From Neohoeflea coraliihabitans (GTDB lineage: Bacteria; Pseudomonadota; Alphaproteobacteria; Rhizobiales; Rhizobiaceae): a DNA stretch of 64,000 bases. How positions within the stretch are numbered: position 1 is the stretch's first letter; each line of letters begins with the position of its first letter. The notes under the pieces are model-generated. The model made no database searches. It had not been told where the DNA came from and was given only the letters and a program-made list of their open reading frames with translations. Shown here piece by piece: positions 1-8,772 of this stretch. The translations under genes and the position numbers were made by a program. The stretch covers positions 62,001 to 126,000 of the forward strand of contig NZ_JAHWQX010000001.1 in the NCBI RefSeq assembly GCF_019334345.1, read 5' to 3'.

Positions 1-370
1 CGATCTCAAACGCATCATGCGCACGGGAACCGTGGCCACCATCGACAACCGCAACTGGGAACTGCGCGACCAGCGCGGCCCGGTGCAGCGTCTGTCCCAA
101 TCGCGCGCCATCGCTCTCGACATGGAATCGGCGACAATTGCGGCCAACGGGTTTCGCTTCCGCGTCCCCTACGGCACGCTGCTCTGCGTCTCCGACAAGC
201 CCCTGCATGGCGAGTTGAAACTGCCCGGCATGGCCTCGGATTTCTACCGCCAGCAAGTCAACCAGCATCTGCAGATCGGCCTGCTCGCCATGCAGAAACT
301 GGCCGACATGCCGCCGGAGCGCCTGCATTCACGCAAACTGCGCAGCTTTTTTGAAACGGCCTTTCAGTAG
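1..370 (+). CDS. amn: AMP nucleosidase, C-terminal part (5' end outside window)
   Basis: The reading frame is already open at the window edge and ends at a TAG at 368-370, so only about 122 C-terminal residues are visible. The segments RTGTVATIDNRNWEL, ALDMESATIAANGFRFRVPYG and VSDKPLHGELKLPG match the conserved end of AMP nucleosidase, which hydrolyses AMP to adenine and ribose 5-phosphate. The DMES motif is typical of the nucleoside phosphorylase/hydrolase fold, where the acidic residue contacts ribose or base. The next gene is convergent and only 15 bases away. I am confident of the family, but the N-terminal domain cannot be checked here. Confidence 0.9.
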   Translation, partial: DLKRIMRTGTVATIDNRNWELRDQRGPVQRLSQSRAIALDMESATIAANGFRFRVPYGTLLCVSDKPLHGELKLPGMASDFYRQQVNQHLQIGLLAMQKLADMPPERLHSRKLRSFFETAFQ

Positions 371-385
371 GCGCCTCGCACCCCG

Positions 386-1291
386 TCAGTCGGCATCAGC
401 CAGGAACGGCAGCAGCGCATCAAGGACGGCCTGCGGATTCTCCTCCATGGCAAAGTGCCCGGCATCGATCGGTCCGCTGCCCGTTACACAATCGGCCCAT
501 TCTCGCCAGATGGCGAGCGGATCGCCGGTTTTGGCGGGAAAGCCGTGCGCCGACCAGATGAAATGCAAAGGCACGGCGATCTTTCGGCCTGCCGCCCGGT
601 CTGCCTCGTCCAGCGCCCGGTCGACGCCGGCGCCGGCGCGATAGTCCCAGCACATCGCCGCCACCCGGGCCGGATCCTGGAAAGCCGCCCGGTAGGACGC
701 CAACGCGCCCGGGCTGAAGGTTTCCAGCGATTGCGCAGCTGTCCAGCTCTTCAAGGTCCAATCCACGTAAAAGGTCGGGTCGGCGGCAATCAGTGTCTCC
801 GGCAATGGCTCCGGCTGCGCCAGGAATGTCCAGTGATAGGCCTTCAAGCCCATGCGCGCATCGAAATGCGCCCACATCTCCGCCGTCGGCACCACCTCGA
901 TGATTGCCAGCCTGTCGATACGCTGCGGCCGGTCAAATGCCATGCGATAGGCCACACGCGCCCCGCGATCATGCCCGACAAGAGCGAAACGCTCGATCCC
1001 CAGTCGATCGGCAACCGCAAAGATATCGGCGCCCATCGTCCGCTTGGCGTAGGTGCTGCCATCCGCCGCCGCGACCGGCGCGCCGCTTTCGCCGTAGCCG
1101 CGCAGATCCGGTACGATCACCGTGAACTGCTCCGCCAGTTGCGGCGCGATCCGGTGCCAGGTGGCATGGCTTTGCGGATAGCCATGCAACAGGAACAGCG
1201 CCGGTCCGGCGCCGCCGATCCGCAGGTGGATCGGACAACCGTTCGCCCCTTCTACATGGCGGCTGTCAAACCCGGGCAGAAGGTCGGTCAT
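386..1291 (-). CDS. alpha/beta hydrolase, fluoroacetate dehalogenase-like
   Basis: A 301-residue alpha/beta hydrolase. The ATG at 1291 was chosen because the family N-terminus (MTDLLPGFDSRHVEG) starts here; the upstream frame is antisense to the ETF-QO gene. The oxyanion region is HGYPQSH. The nucleophile elbow is GHDRGARVAYRM, with Asp108 as nucleophile and Arg109/Arg112 placed as in carboxylate-binding fluoroacetate dehalogenases. His153-Trp154 and Tyr217 match the halide pocket of that family, and His279 is the catalytic base. The residue usually Asp on the acid strand is Glu132 here. Haloacetate/fluoroacetate hydrolysis is the best guess; epoxide hydrolase is less likely because the nucleophile elbow and His-Trp pair fit dehalogenases better. 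It lies 32 bases from the ETF-QO stop on the same strand, so it may be co-transcribed. Confidence 0.8.
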   Translation of the reverse strand: MTDLLPGFDSRHVEGANGCPIHLRIGGAGPALFLLHGYPQSHATWHRIAPQLAEQFTVIVPDLRGYGESGAPVAAADGSTYAKRTMGADIFAVADRLGIERFALVGHDRGARVAYRMAFDRPQRIDRLAIIEVVPTAEMWAHFDARMGLKAYHWTFLAQPEPLPETLIAADPTFYVDWTLKSWTAAQSLETFSPGALASYRAAFQDPARVAAMCWDYRAGAGVDRALDEADRAAGRKIAVPLHFIWSAHGFPAKTGDPLAIWREWADCVTGSGPIDAGHFAMEENPQAVLDALLPFLADAD

Positions 1292-1323
1292 CGCCTCGTC
1301 CTCAATCGCCGGGCAGAGCGCCC

Positions 1324-2976
1324 CTACATGTCCTGATAGACGGGGCCCTCGCCGCCCTGCGGCGGCACCCAGTTGATGTTCTGGTTCGGATCCTTGATGT
1401 CGCAGGTCTTGCAGTGCACGCAGTTCTGCGCGTTGATCACATAGACGTCCTTGCCGCCTTCCTCGACCCATTCGTAGACCCCCGCCGGGCAATAGAGCTG
1501 CGACGGACCGCCGAACACGTCGTGCTCGGACCGTTTTTGCAATTCCATGTCCTTGACCTGCAGATGCACCGGCTGGTCTTCCTCGTGGTTGGTGTTCGAC
1601 AGGAACACCGAGGACAAGCGGTCGAAGGTCAGTTCGCCGTCGGGCTTCGGATAGTCGATTGGCTTGTGCTTGCTGGCCGGCTCCAGGCAGGCATGGTCCG
1701 GCTTGCCGTGTTTCAGCGTGCCGAACACCGAGACTCCGAGCAAGGCATTCAGCCACATGTCGAAGCCGCCCAGCGTGATGCCGGCGATCGTGCCGAATTT
1801 CGACCACAACGGTTTGACGTTGCGTACTTTTTTCAGATCCTTGCCGACGGCTGAATCGCGCCACGCATCCTCGTAGCTCTCCAGCGTGTCATTGGCGCGC
1901 CCGGCTGCAATCGCCTCGACCAGGTGCTCGGCGGCCATCATTCCGGTCAGAACGGCATTGTGCGAGCCCTTGATGCGCGGCACGTTGACGAAGCCGGCCG
2001 AACATCCGATCAGCGCGCCGCCTGGGAAGGCCAGTTTCGGAACCGACTGCCAGCCTCCCTCGGTGATCGCCCGCGCACCGTATGACACCCGCTTGCCGCC
2101 TTCGAAGACCGGTGCGATCGCAGGATGCGTCTTGAAGCGCTGAAATTCCTGGAACGGCGACAGATAGGGATTCTTGTAATTCAGGTGAACAACGAAACCG
2201 ACCGCCACGAGGTTGTCACCGTAGTGATAGAGAAACGACCCGCCCCCGGTCTTCATGTCGAGCGGCCAGCCGAACGAATGCTGCACCAGACCCGGCTTGT
2301 GGTGTTCCGGTTTGACTTCCCAGAGCTCCTTGAGCCCGATGCCGTATTTCTGCGGCTCGCGGTTTTCCGCCAGCGCGAATTTCCCGATAAGCTCCTTGGC
2401 CAGCGAACCGCGCACGCCCTCGCCGATCAGCACATATTTGCCATGCAGCTCCATGCCGCGTGCGTAGGAACTTCCCGGCTCGCCGTCGCGCCCGACGCCC
2501 ATGTCGCCTGTCGCCACGCCCTTCACAGCACCGGCCTCGTTGTACAGGACTTCCGAGGCGGCAAATCCGGGATAGATCTCGACGCCAAGAGCCTCGGCCC
2601 GGGCGGCGAGCCATTTGCACACATTGCTCAGCGAGACGATGTAATTGCCGTGATTGTTCAGCATCGGCGGCATCATGAAGTTCGGCAGGCGAACCGAGCC
2701 GGCCGGGCCGAGCACCATAAAATGGTCGGCACTGACCTCGGTTTTCAACGGACATTCCGGATCGTCGCGCCAGTCGGGGATCAGCTTGTCGATGCCACTC
2801 GGATCGACGACGGCGCCTGACAGGACATGCGCGCCAACCTCGCCGCCCTTTTCGAGCACGACCACCGTCAGTTCGGGATCAAGTTCCTTGACGCGAATCG
2901 CTGCCGACAGGCCTGCTGGCCCTGCTCCGACAATCACCACATCGAATTCCATGCTCTCGCGTTCCGGAAGCTCCAT
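1324..2976 (-). CDS. electron transfer flavoprotein-ubiquinone oxidoreductase
   Basis: A 550-residue protein of the usual ETF-QO length. It passes electrons from reduced ETF, fed by acyl-CoA and amino-acid/amine dehydrogenases, to ubiquinone at the inner membrane. The N-terminus has an FAD dinucleotide motif (VVIVGAGPAGLSAAI, about residues 12-26). The C-terminus carries a ferredoxin-like 4Fe-4S segment with CPAGVYEW, then NCVHCKTCDIKDP and the typical NINWVPPQGGEGP ending. The ATG at 2976 is chosen because GAGG lies just upstream and the frame before it is not conserved-looking. It may take electrons from the dimethylglycine dehydrogenase-like enzyme encoded at 55.7-58.3 kb, but that link is inference. 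Confidence 0.95.
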   Translation of the reverse strand: MELPERESMEFDVVIVGAGPAGLSAAIRVKELDPELTVVVLEKGGEVGAHVLSGAVVDPSGIDKLIPDWRDDPECPLKTEVSADHFMVLGPAGSVRLPNFMMPPMLNNHGNYIVSLSNVCKWLAARAEALGVEIYPGFAASEVLYNEAGAVKGVATGDMGVGRDGEPGSSYARGMELHGKYVLIGEGVRGSLAKELIGKFALAENREPQKYGIGLKELWEVKPEHHKPGLVQHSFGWPLDMKTGGGSFLYHYGDNLVAVGFVVHLNYKNPYLSPFQEFQRFKTHPAIAPVFEGGKRVSYGARAITEGGWQSVPKLAFPGGALIGCSAGFVNVPRIKGSHNAVLTGMMAAEHLVEAIAAGRANDTLESYEDAWRDSAVGKDLKKVRNVKPLWSKFGTIAGITLGGFDMWLNALLGVSVFGTLKHGKPDHACLEPASKHKPIDYPKPDGELTFDRLSSVFLSNTNHEEDQPVHLQVKDMELQKRSEHDVFGGPSQLYCPAGVYEWVEEGGKDVYVINAQNCVHCKTCDIKDPNQNINWVPPQGGEGPVYQDM

Positions 2977-3278
2977 CCCTTGATCCTCTGCTCTCTGACG
3001 CGCTTCGAAAAGCCGCAAGCGCTGCGCCAGACATCCCAATTAATCCGCCATCTTGTGACAAATGACCGGCGGCCTGTCGAGTCGCGCGCTGCGGCACCTG
3101 AAACACGTTGACACCGTGGCGGGCACCATCCGTTTGCAACGACGCGAAATTGACGTGAACGTAAATGTCGCAGCCGGTCCGGTTCGTCAATGGCAACGCC
3201 GACGATCGGCAACACGCGGAAACGCTTCCGCGAATTCCCGGTCCAGCTGCCGCGCCGCGACCGACGGGGCGCGCCGTT
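2977..3278. other. intergenic stretch, no gene seen
   Basis: About 300 bases between the ETF-QO start and the PAS-protein stop, both on the minus strand. It should hold the ETF-QO promoter and the 3' end of the PAS transcript. I see no convincing open frame, strong hairpin with a T tract, or RNA gene. Confidence 0.5.
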
Positions 3279-3944
3279 TCAGTGGCCGCCATCCATAAGA
3301 ATGGCACCCGCCACATTGCCGTCCGGGCCGCGCAGCGCCGTCAGGCGATAGCGCAATCCCTCACGCCAGCTGTCGCAGCCCGAGCACGAGAACTCGTATC
3401 GGGTGCGCTTGCCGCTCAGGCAGGCCTGCAGCGCCGGTTCCAGCGCTCTGATGAAACACTCCTCACCGACCAGTTCGGCACTGTGCACACCGATCAGAGC
3501 GCCGGCAGCTGCGCCGTGAAACCGCGCAAAGGCATCGTTGCAGTAGATCAGCGTGTTATCGTGGCCGATGACGGCGATCTGTTCACTGAGCGAACTGAGC
3601 AGAAGTTCCTGAAGTGACAGATCATTGCCATCATGCGTATCGCGCAGGACCGCATGGCCGGCATTGGAGGCTCGGCTGAGATAGCGGTTGAACAAGCGCA
3701 CCTGCATTGCAGAATACCGGCCAGACCCACCGGGGTCATCCTGATGCAGCTCGATCATACGTGAAAAGAAGCTGATCTGCCGGTTGATGTCGCTCCGCCT
3801 GGCCGCCGAATAGGAGAAGATCTCGTCGACCAGCCGACTGATCTTGTCGTCCAGCTCCGAGATCTCGCGGGTGTTCTCACCCTCGATAGCCTCTTTCAGC
3901 CTCAGGTTTTCATCATTAAATCTGCCAATCAGGCGCGCGATCAT
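3279..3944 (-). CDS. PAS-domain protein
   Basis: A 221-residue cytoplasmic protein with no membrane segment. The N-terminal 60 residues are charged and heptad-like (NDENLRLKEAIEGENTREIS), suggesting a coiled coil. Residues about 115-215 form a PAS fold: LSEQIAVIGHDNTLIYCNDAFARFHG, then the C-terminal strand GLRYRLTALRGPDGNVAGAILM. There is no kinase, GGDEF, EAL or HTH output domain, so it is a stand-alone sensor or adaptor; the ligand is unknown. A CxxC-like pair (FSCSGC) sits inside the PAS domain. It is divergent from the acpXL operon with a 338-base gap. Confidence 0.75.
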   Translation of the reverse strand: MIARLIGRFNDENLRLKEAIEGENTREISELDDKISRLVDEIFSYSAARRSDINRQISFFSRMIELHQDDPGGSGRYSAMQVRLFNRYLSRASNAGHAVLRDTHDGNDLSLQELLLSSLSEQIAVIGHDNTLIYCNDAFARFHGAAAGALIGVHSAELVGEECFIRALEPALQACLSGKRTRYEFSCSGCDSWREGLRYRLTALRGPDGNVAGAILMDGGH

Positions 3945-4282
3945 TACCGGCTTTCAAAGGATTATGATCTCGTCTCGTACTGTACCCCCCGCGGGAAATA
4001 GCAAAAAGACGCCATCTTTGTCGTATGACGATAAGTTTATCCAGTTTGTGCGCTGAAGACCAGCGGCTAGAAACTGCCCCTAACAAACGGCCATACCGGC
4101 ACAGCCTGTGGCCTCTCATCCGCCGAGGAAGCAGCATCGGCCATCCGGACGGGGCCCCGCCGCTCCACTGAGCGGCCTGGTCCTGCGACTTGGAAAATCG
4201 GGATGACATCAAGGCCATTGGCTTTTGCCATGGTTTTTTCTATAGCTGCCCGCAAATTTGCAATGCAAGAAGGAAGACACGC
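3945..4282. other. divergent promoter region between the PAS gene and acpXL
   Basis: About 340 bases with lower GC content than the flanks, between two divergent genes. It holds the candidate acpXL promoter listed separately and should hold the promoter of the PAS gene. No coding frame with a credible ribosome site was found. Confidence 0.5.
4218..4246 (+). promoter_or_regulatory. candidate sigma-70-type promoter for the acpXL operon
   Basis: TTGGCT at 4218-4223 and TATAGC at 4241-4246 are separated by 17 bases in a locally T-rich patch, 37 bases upstream of the acpXL GTG start. It is the best -35/-10 pair in this gap by eye. Sequence alone cannot show that it is used. Confidence 0.4.
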
Positions 4283-4561
4283 GTGACCGCAACATTTGAC
4301 AAGGTCGCCGACATCATCGCTGAAACCAGCGAGATCGACCGCGACACCATTACGCCCGAAAGTCATACGATTGACGATCTCGGCATCGATAGCCTTGATT
4401 TTCTCGACATCGTTTTCGCCATCGACAAGGAATTCGGCATCAAGATTCCGCTCGAGAAATGGACCCAGGAGGTCAACGAGGGCAAGGCGCCCACCGAGGA
4501 ATACTTCGTGCTCGGAAATTTGTGCAACAAGATCGACGAATTGCGGGCGGCCAAGGCCTGA
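4283..4561 (+). CDS. acpXL: acyl carrier protein AcpXL for very-long-chain acyl groups of lipid A
   Basis: A 92-residue acidic carrier protein that holds the growing 27-hydroxyoctacosanoyl-type chain. The motif GIDSLDFLD gives Ser37 as the 4'-phosphopantetheine site. The sequence [19 protein letters not shown] and the end [13 protein letters not shown] match rhizobial AcpXL closely. The start is a GTG at 4283 with GGAAG six bases before it; an earlier in-frame start would add about 31 residues not expected in this family. It is the first gene of the acpXL-lpxXL operon. Confidence 0.95.
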   Translation: MTATFDKVADIIAETSEIDRDTITPESHTIDDLGIDSLDFLDIVFAIDKEFGIKIPLEKWTQEVNEGKAPTEEYFVLGNLCNKIDELRAAKA

Positions 4562-4588
4562 TCTTGAATCTCGGGCGGATCCGGTCGA

Positions 4589-5074
4589 ATGCTGCTTGAA
4601 TATTTCCAGATGATTGACCGCGTCACGGCGCTCGATCCCGGCGCCGGGCGGCTTGAGGCTTCAAGCACGGTGCCGGCGGACAGCACGGTCTTTGAAGGGC
4701 ACTTCCCGGGTATGCCACTGGTGCCGGGAGTCCTTCTGATCGAGACCATGGCGCAGGCGAGCGGTTTCCTCATCCTTGCGCACAGCCGGTTCGCGCACAT
4801 GCCTTTCCTGATGGCCGTCGACAAGGCCAAGCTGCGCGATTTCGTGCGCCCCGAGGACGCCCTTGCGATAGGGGCGGAACTGGTGCACGAAGGATCAGGT
4901 TTCGCCGTCACCAAAGGCACCATCCGCTCAGCCGGCAAACCGGTCGCCGACTGCCAGCTGAAGTTCCGCACCGTCCCGCTTGGAGACACGCCATTGGGTC
5001 CGGTGATTCGCCGGCGGGCAGCCGAGGTCGGACTTGAAGGCGCTGCCCCTCTCGATCAGGAAGGTACATCATGA
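4589..5074 (+). CDS. fabZ: 3-hydroxyacyl-ACP dehydratase of the FabZ family
   Basis: A 161-residue hot-dog-fold dehydratase that removes water from 3-hydroxyacyl-ACP, here presumably acyl-AcpXL. The active-site helix GHFPGMPLVPGVLLIETMAQ carries the catalytic His38 and Glu52 in FabZ spacing. It follows acpXL by 27 bases and overlaps fabF2XL by four bases (ATGA at 5071-5074), which suggests translational coupling. It probably serves chain elongation for lipid A rather than bulk fatty-acid synthesis, judged from its operon. Confidence 0.9.
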   Translation: MLLEYFQMIDRVTALDPGAGRLEASSTVPADSTVFEGHFPGMPLVPGVLLIETMAQASGFLILAHSRFAHMPFLMAVDKAKLRDFVRPEDALAIGAELVHEGSGFAVTKGTIRSAGKPVADCQLKFRTVPLGDTPLGPVIRRRAAEVGLEGAAPLDQEGTS

Positions 5075-6279
5075 CCGACATGCACCCGAAATCCGGTCGC
5101 GACGTCGTCATCACCGGTATCGGCCTTGTTACCTCGCTCGGCGTCGGCCTCGGCGCCCATGTCGAGAAGCTCCGCGGCGCCGAGCCGCTGCTGCCGGTCC
5201 TCGATTTCGATGTGCTGCCGTCTCACCCGGTGCATCCGCTGCCCGAGATCGACTGGAGTGGGCAGATTCCGCGCCGCGGCGATCAGCGGCAGATGGAGAA
5301 TTGGCAGCGCCTCGGCGTCTATGCCGCCGGCCTGGCGCTGGACGATGCAGGCCTGAAAGAGGATCTGGATGCCTGCGCCGAAATGGACCTTTTCGTTGCC
5401 GCCGGCGGTGGCGAGCGCGACGTCGCGGTCGATTCCCTGATTGTCGAGGCGGCGCGCGGGCGCGATGACCGCGAGATCGTGCTCAACGAGAAATTGACAA
5501 CCGAACTGCGTCCGACGCTGTTCCTCGCGCAATTGTCGAACCTGCTCGCCGGCAACATCACCATCGTGCACAAGGTGACCGGATCATCCCGCACATTCAT
5601 GGGCGAAGAGAGCGCCGGCGTATCCGCCTTCGAGATCGCGCATGCGCGCATCGCCGCCGGCCAGTCCACCCGCTGCCTCGTCGGCAGTGCCTTCGTCGCC
5701 GAGCGCCCTGATATCATGTTCCACGTCACCTCGCTTGGCCAGAACGACCGCGCCCTGGCGCAAAGCCGCGATCCGTCCGTCCGTCCCGACGGTGTGGTGC
5801 TGGGAACCGTCGGCGCGTTCATGGTGCTGGAAGAGCGTTCAGCGGCAGAGGCGCGCGGCGCCCGCATCTATGCCACGCTCGACGCCGTGGCCGGTGACCG
5901 CGGCAGCCGTGAAGAGAATCGCCTCGAACAGCGGCTGATCCGGCTGGCAGACACGGTTGCCCCGGAAGCGCAGGCCGTCGATCTGGTGGTCTCCGCCGCT
6001 CCGGGCATTCCGGCGATCGACGCCCGCCAGGCGGCCAGCATCGACCAATTGTACCCCGATGCCACGCTGCGCCGGCCGGTGACGGCTTTCGGCCACAGCG
6101 TCGAAGCGCAATTCCCCCTGAGCGTCGCCCTCGCCGCGCTTGCCGTGGCTGCAGATCATCCTCTGGCACCCCTCGCCGCGGATGATCGGCAAGGGAACAC
6201 ACCGGCGCGCACCGCGGTCATAGCAGCGTCCGGCATGCGCCGTGGCGAGGCCATGGCCCGCGTCTCACGCTTCGACTGA
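5071..6279 (+). CDS. fabF2XL: ketosynthase-like protein FabF2XL lacking the catalytic cysteine
   Basis: A 402-residue thiolase-fold protein beginning DVVITGIGLVTSLGVG, as in beta-ketoacyl-ACP synthases. At the position of the nucleophile (TACASG in active enzymes) it has TGSSRTFMG around residues 170-178, so there is no Cys. The first His motif (HGTxT) is also absent; only the second His survives in FGHSVEAQFP. It therefore looks like a chain-length-factor-type partner of the active FabF1XL, as in type II polyketide KS/CLF pairs. The start is ATG 5071 with AGGAAGG upstream. It occupies the fabF2XL place of the rhizobial operon. Confidence 0.88.
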   Translation: MTDMHPKSGRDVVITGIGLVTSLGVGLGAHVEKLRGAEPLLPVLDFDVLPSHPVHPLPEIDWSGQIPRRGDQRQMENWQRLGVYAAGLALDDAGLKEDLDACAEMDLFVAAGGGERDVAVDSLIVEAARGRDDREIVLNEKLTTELRPTLFLAQLSNLLAGNITIVHKVTGSSRTFMGEESAGVSAFEIAHARIAAGQSTRCLVGSAFVAERPDIMFHVTSLGQNDRALAQSRDPSVRPDGVVLGTVGAFMVLEERSAAEARGARIYATLDAVAGDRGSREENRLEQRLIRLADTVAPEAQAVDLVVSAAPGIPAIDARQAASIDQLYPDATLRRPVTAFGHSVEAQFPLSVALAALAVAADHPLAPLAADDRQGNTPARTAVIAASGMRRGEAMARVSRFD

Positions 6280-6323
6280 AGTGCTGAGCCTGACGAGGAC
6301 ACCGGAAACCGAGGAACGAAGCG

Positions 6324-7610
6324 ATGGCCCAAGATAAATTTCTCGACCACCTCGGCCGCCCGATCGTCGCCGTGACGGGGATGGGTGTCATGACCTCGCT
6401 TGGCGAGGGGATCAAGGACAATTGGGATGCTTTGACCGCCGGCCGCTCGGGGATCCGTTCCATAAGCCGTTTCCCCACCGACCACCTCTCCACCACCATT
6501 GGCGGATTGATCGACTTTGCCGCCGCACCGCACGCCGATGTCGTCGAGCGTTCGATGACTTTTGCGCGCTCCACGATGCGCGAGGCGCTCGCCCAGGCCC
6601 AGATTTCCGGTGAGTTTGGCGGTCCGCTGTTTCTCGCCGCGCCGCCGATCGAGCCGGAGTGGCAAGCCCGCTTCGAACTTGGCGAGCGCGTCGCCGAGGC
6701 CGACCGGGATAGCGATGCCTATACACAGTTTCTCAAGCTGTTGCGGCAACAGCCGGACCCGCACTTCTACGATCAGATCTCGTTTGGAACCATCGCCGAT
6801 CGACTCGCCGACGAGTTCGGCACGCGCGGTCTGCCGGTGACGCTGTCGACCGCCTGCGCCTCGGGCGCCACGGCCATCCAGCTCGGCGTCGAGGCGATCC
6901 GTCAGGGCCGAACCGACAGGACGCTGGTCGCCGGCACAGATGGATCGGTGACCGCTGAATCGCTGATCCGGTTTTCGCTGCTCTCGGCGCTGTCGCGTCA
7001 TAATGAAGCCCCCGAGCAGGCCTCTCGGCCATTCACCAAGAACCGGGATGGCTTCGTCATCGCCGAGGGCGGCGCAGCACTTGTGCTCGAATCGCTGTCT
7101 GCGGCCACGGCGCGCGGCGCGAGCGTTCTCGGGATCGTTGCAGGCTGCAAGGAGAAAGCCGATTCCTTCCACCGCACCCGCTCCTCTCCCGACGGCGGGC
7201 CGGCGATCGCCACCATTCGCGGCGCGCTCGAGGACGCCGGCCTCGGCGAGGATGGCATTGATTACATCAACGCCCATGGCACCTCGACGCCGGAAAACGA
7301 CAAGATGGAGTATCTCGCCATCTCCAGTGTCTTTGGTGACCGCATGCCGGACATCCCCGTCTCCTCGAACAAGTCGATGATCGGCCATACGCTGACCGCC
7401 GCCGGAGCCATCGAAGCCGTGTTCTCGCTGATGTCGCTGCAAACCGGGACTTTGCCGCCCACCATCAATTACGACACGCCCGATCCGGCCATCCCGCTCG
7501 ACACCGTGCCCAACGTCAAGCGCGACGTGCCCATCGCCAGCGTCCTGTCGAACTCGTTCGGCTTTGGCGGACAGAATGCCTGCCTTGTCATGCGGGCCGA
7601 ACCCGCTTAA
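6324..7610 (+). CDS. fabF1XL: beta-ketoacyl-ACP synthase FabF1XL
   Basis: A 428-residue condensing enzyme with the full active site: Cys178 in STACASG, His318 in NAHGTSTP, Lys350 and His355 in SNKSMIGHTLTAAG. It would extend AcpXL-bound chains with malonyl units. An insertion at about residues 100-150 sits between the N-terminal core and the Cys loop. It lies 44 bases after fabF2XL with GAGGAACGA upstream of the ATG. The two proteins probably form a heterodimer, which is inference from the cysteine-less neighbour. Confidence 0.93.
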   Translation: MAQDKFLDHLGRPIVAVTGMGVMTSLGEGIKDNWDALTAGRSGIRSISRFPTDHLSTTIGGLIDFAAAPHADVVERSMTFARSTMREALAQAQISGEFGGPLFLAAPPIEPEWQARFELGERVAEADRDSDAYTQFLKLLRQQPDPHFYDQISFGTIADRLADEFGTRGLPVTLSTACASGATAIQLGVEAIRQGRTDRTLVAGTDGSVTAESLIRFSLLSALSRHNEAPEQASRPFTKNRDGFVIAEGGAALVLESLSAATARGASVLGIVAGCKEKADSFHRTRSSPDGGPAIATIRGALEDAGLGEDGIDYINAHGTSTPENDKMEYLAISSVFGDRMPDIPVSSNKSMIGHTLTAAGAIEAVFSLMSLQTGTLPPTINYDTPDPAIPLDTVPNVKRDVPIASVLSNSFGFGGQNACLVMRAEPA

Positions 7611-7735
7611 GCGGTGTCTGAACCAGGCCGTCGTCCACAGTGAGCGCTCCGAAAGGCGCGTTGCGCGCGTGTGCGGCACGCGGCCACGATCCGGACCGGC
7701 AACAATAAAGGGCCCCGCCCCGGGGAGATATCGGC

Positions 7736-8764
7736 ATGCAGGCATTGCAACTGATCGAAGACCGTCGCCTTGAATGCGTCGATGTGAGTGCACCGGAAGC
7801 GCCCGGCCTCGGTGAGGTGACGGTGCGCATCGGCGCCGTCGCCCTCAACCATATCGATGTCTGGGGATGGCGCGGCATGGCCTTCGCCAAGCGCAAGCTG
7901 CCCCTGACCATCGGCGCCGAAGCAGCCGGTTTTGTCGAGGCGGTCGGTGCCGGCGTCGGCCATCTGCAGCCCGGCCAGCTCGTCTCGATCTACGGCGCGC
8001 GCACCTGTGGCCTGTGCAAGCCATGCCGCGAAGGCCGCGACAATTTGTGCGAACATGTCAGCGGCGTGCATGGCTTCCATCTTGACGGCTTCGCCTGCGA
8101 AAAGGTCAATCTGCCGGCCCGTCTGCTGGTTCCCGCGCCGCCCGGTATTGATGTCGTCGCCGCTGCCGTCGCGCCGGTGACCTTTGGCACCGTCGAACAC
8201 ATGCTGTTCGACAATGCAAAGCTCGAGCCCGGTGAACATATCCTCATCCATGCGGGTGGCTCCGGCATCGGCAGCGCCGCGATCCAGCTGGCCAAGAAAC
8301 TGGGCTGCACGGTGTATACGACGGTCGGTTCCGACGACAAGATCGAGCCGGCGCTGGCGCTCGGTGCCGATCATGTCATCAATTACCGCAAGGACCGCTT
8401 TGAAGGCGTGTTGCGCAAGCTGACGAAGAAGCGCGGCGTCGACGTGGTCTTCGAGCATGTCGGCAAGGATACATGGGCCGGCTCGATGTTCAGCCTGAAG
8501 CGCGGCGGCCGTCTCGTCACTTGCGGCTCAACCTCCGGCGTGTCGACCGAGATCAACCTTATGATGCTGTTCCAGCAGCAATTGCGCCTCATCGGCTCGT
8601 TCGGCTGCCGCCGCGAAAACATGGCAAATGCAATGCTCAAGCTGGCCGCTGGCCAGGTGCGGCCGGTCATCGACACCGAGGTCGCTCTGAGCGATATCGC
8701 CACTGCCCTGGAGCGTATGGAAACCCGCGAAGTCTTCGGCAAGATCATTCTGAGAATGGACTGA
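7736..8764 (+). CDS. adhXL: zinc-type alcohol dehydrogenase/enoyl reductase-like protein of the VLCFA operon
   Basis: A 342-residue medium-chain dehydrogenase/reductase. The catalytic domain has GAEAAGFVEAVGAGV and a four-Cys structural-zinc segment (CGLCKPCREGRDNLCEH). The Rossmann motif HAGGSGIGSAAIQLAKKLG binds NAD(P). In rhizobia the gene at this operon position is part of the very-long-chain acyl pathway, where it may act as the reductase of the elongation cycle; the exact reaction is not settled by sequence. A GGGGAG ribosome site precedes the ATG. The 125-base gap before it is the longest inside the operon. Confidence 0.85.
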   Translation: MQALQLIEDRRLECVDVSAPEAPGLGEVTVRIGAVALNHIDVWGWRGMAFAKRKLPLTIGAEAAGFVEAVGAGVGHLQPGQLVSIYGARTCGLCKPCREGRDNLCEHVSGVHGFHLDGFACEKVNLPARLLVPAPPGIDVVAAAVAPVTFGTVEHMLFDNAKLEPGEHILIHAGGSGIGSAAIQLAKKLGCTVYTTVGSDDKIEPALALGADHVINYRKDRFEGVLRKLTKKRGVDVVFEHVGKDTWAGSMFSLKRGGRLVTCGSTSGVSTEINLMMLFQQQLRLIGSFGCRRENMANAMLKLAAGQVRPVIDTEVALSDIATALERMETREVFGKIILRMD

Positions 8765-8772
8765 GGCAGCAG

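Noticed and set aside
1292-1864. Long minus-strand open frame continuing upstream of the dehalogenase gene
   Set aside because: It is antisense-frame noise over the ETF-QO coding region; the hydrolase family start is at 1291 and the extension has Arg/Ala-rich shadow composition.
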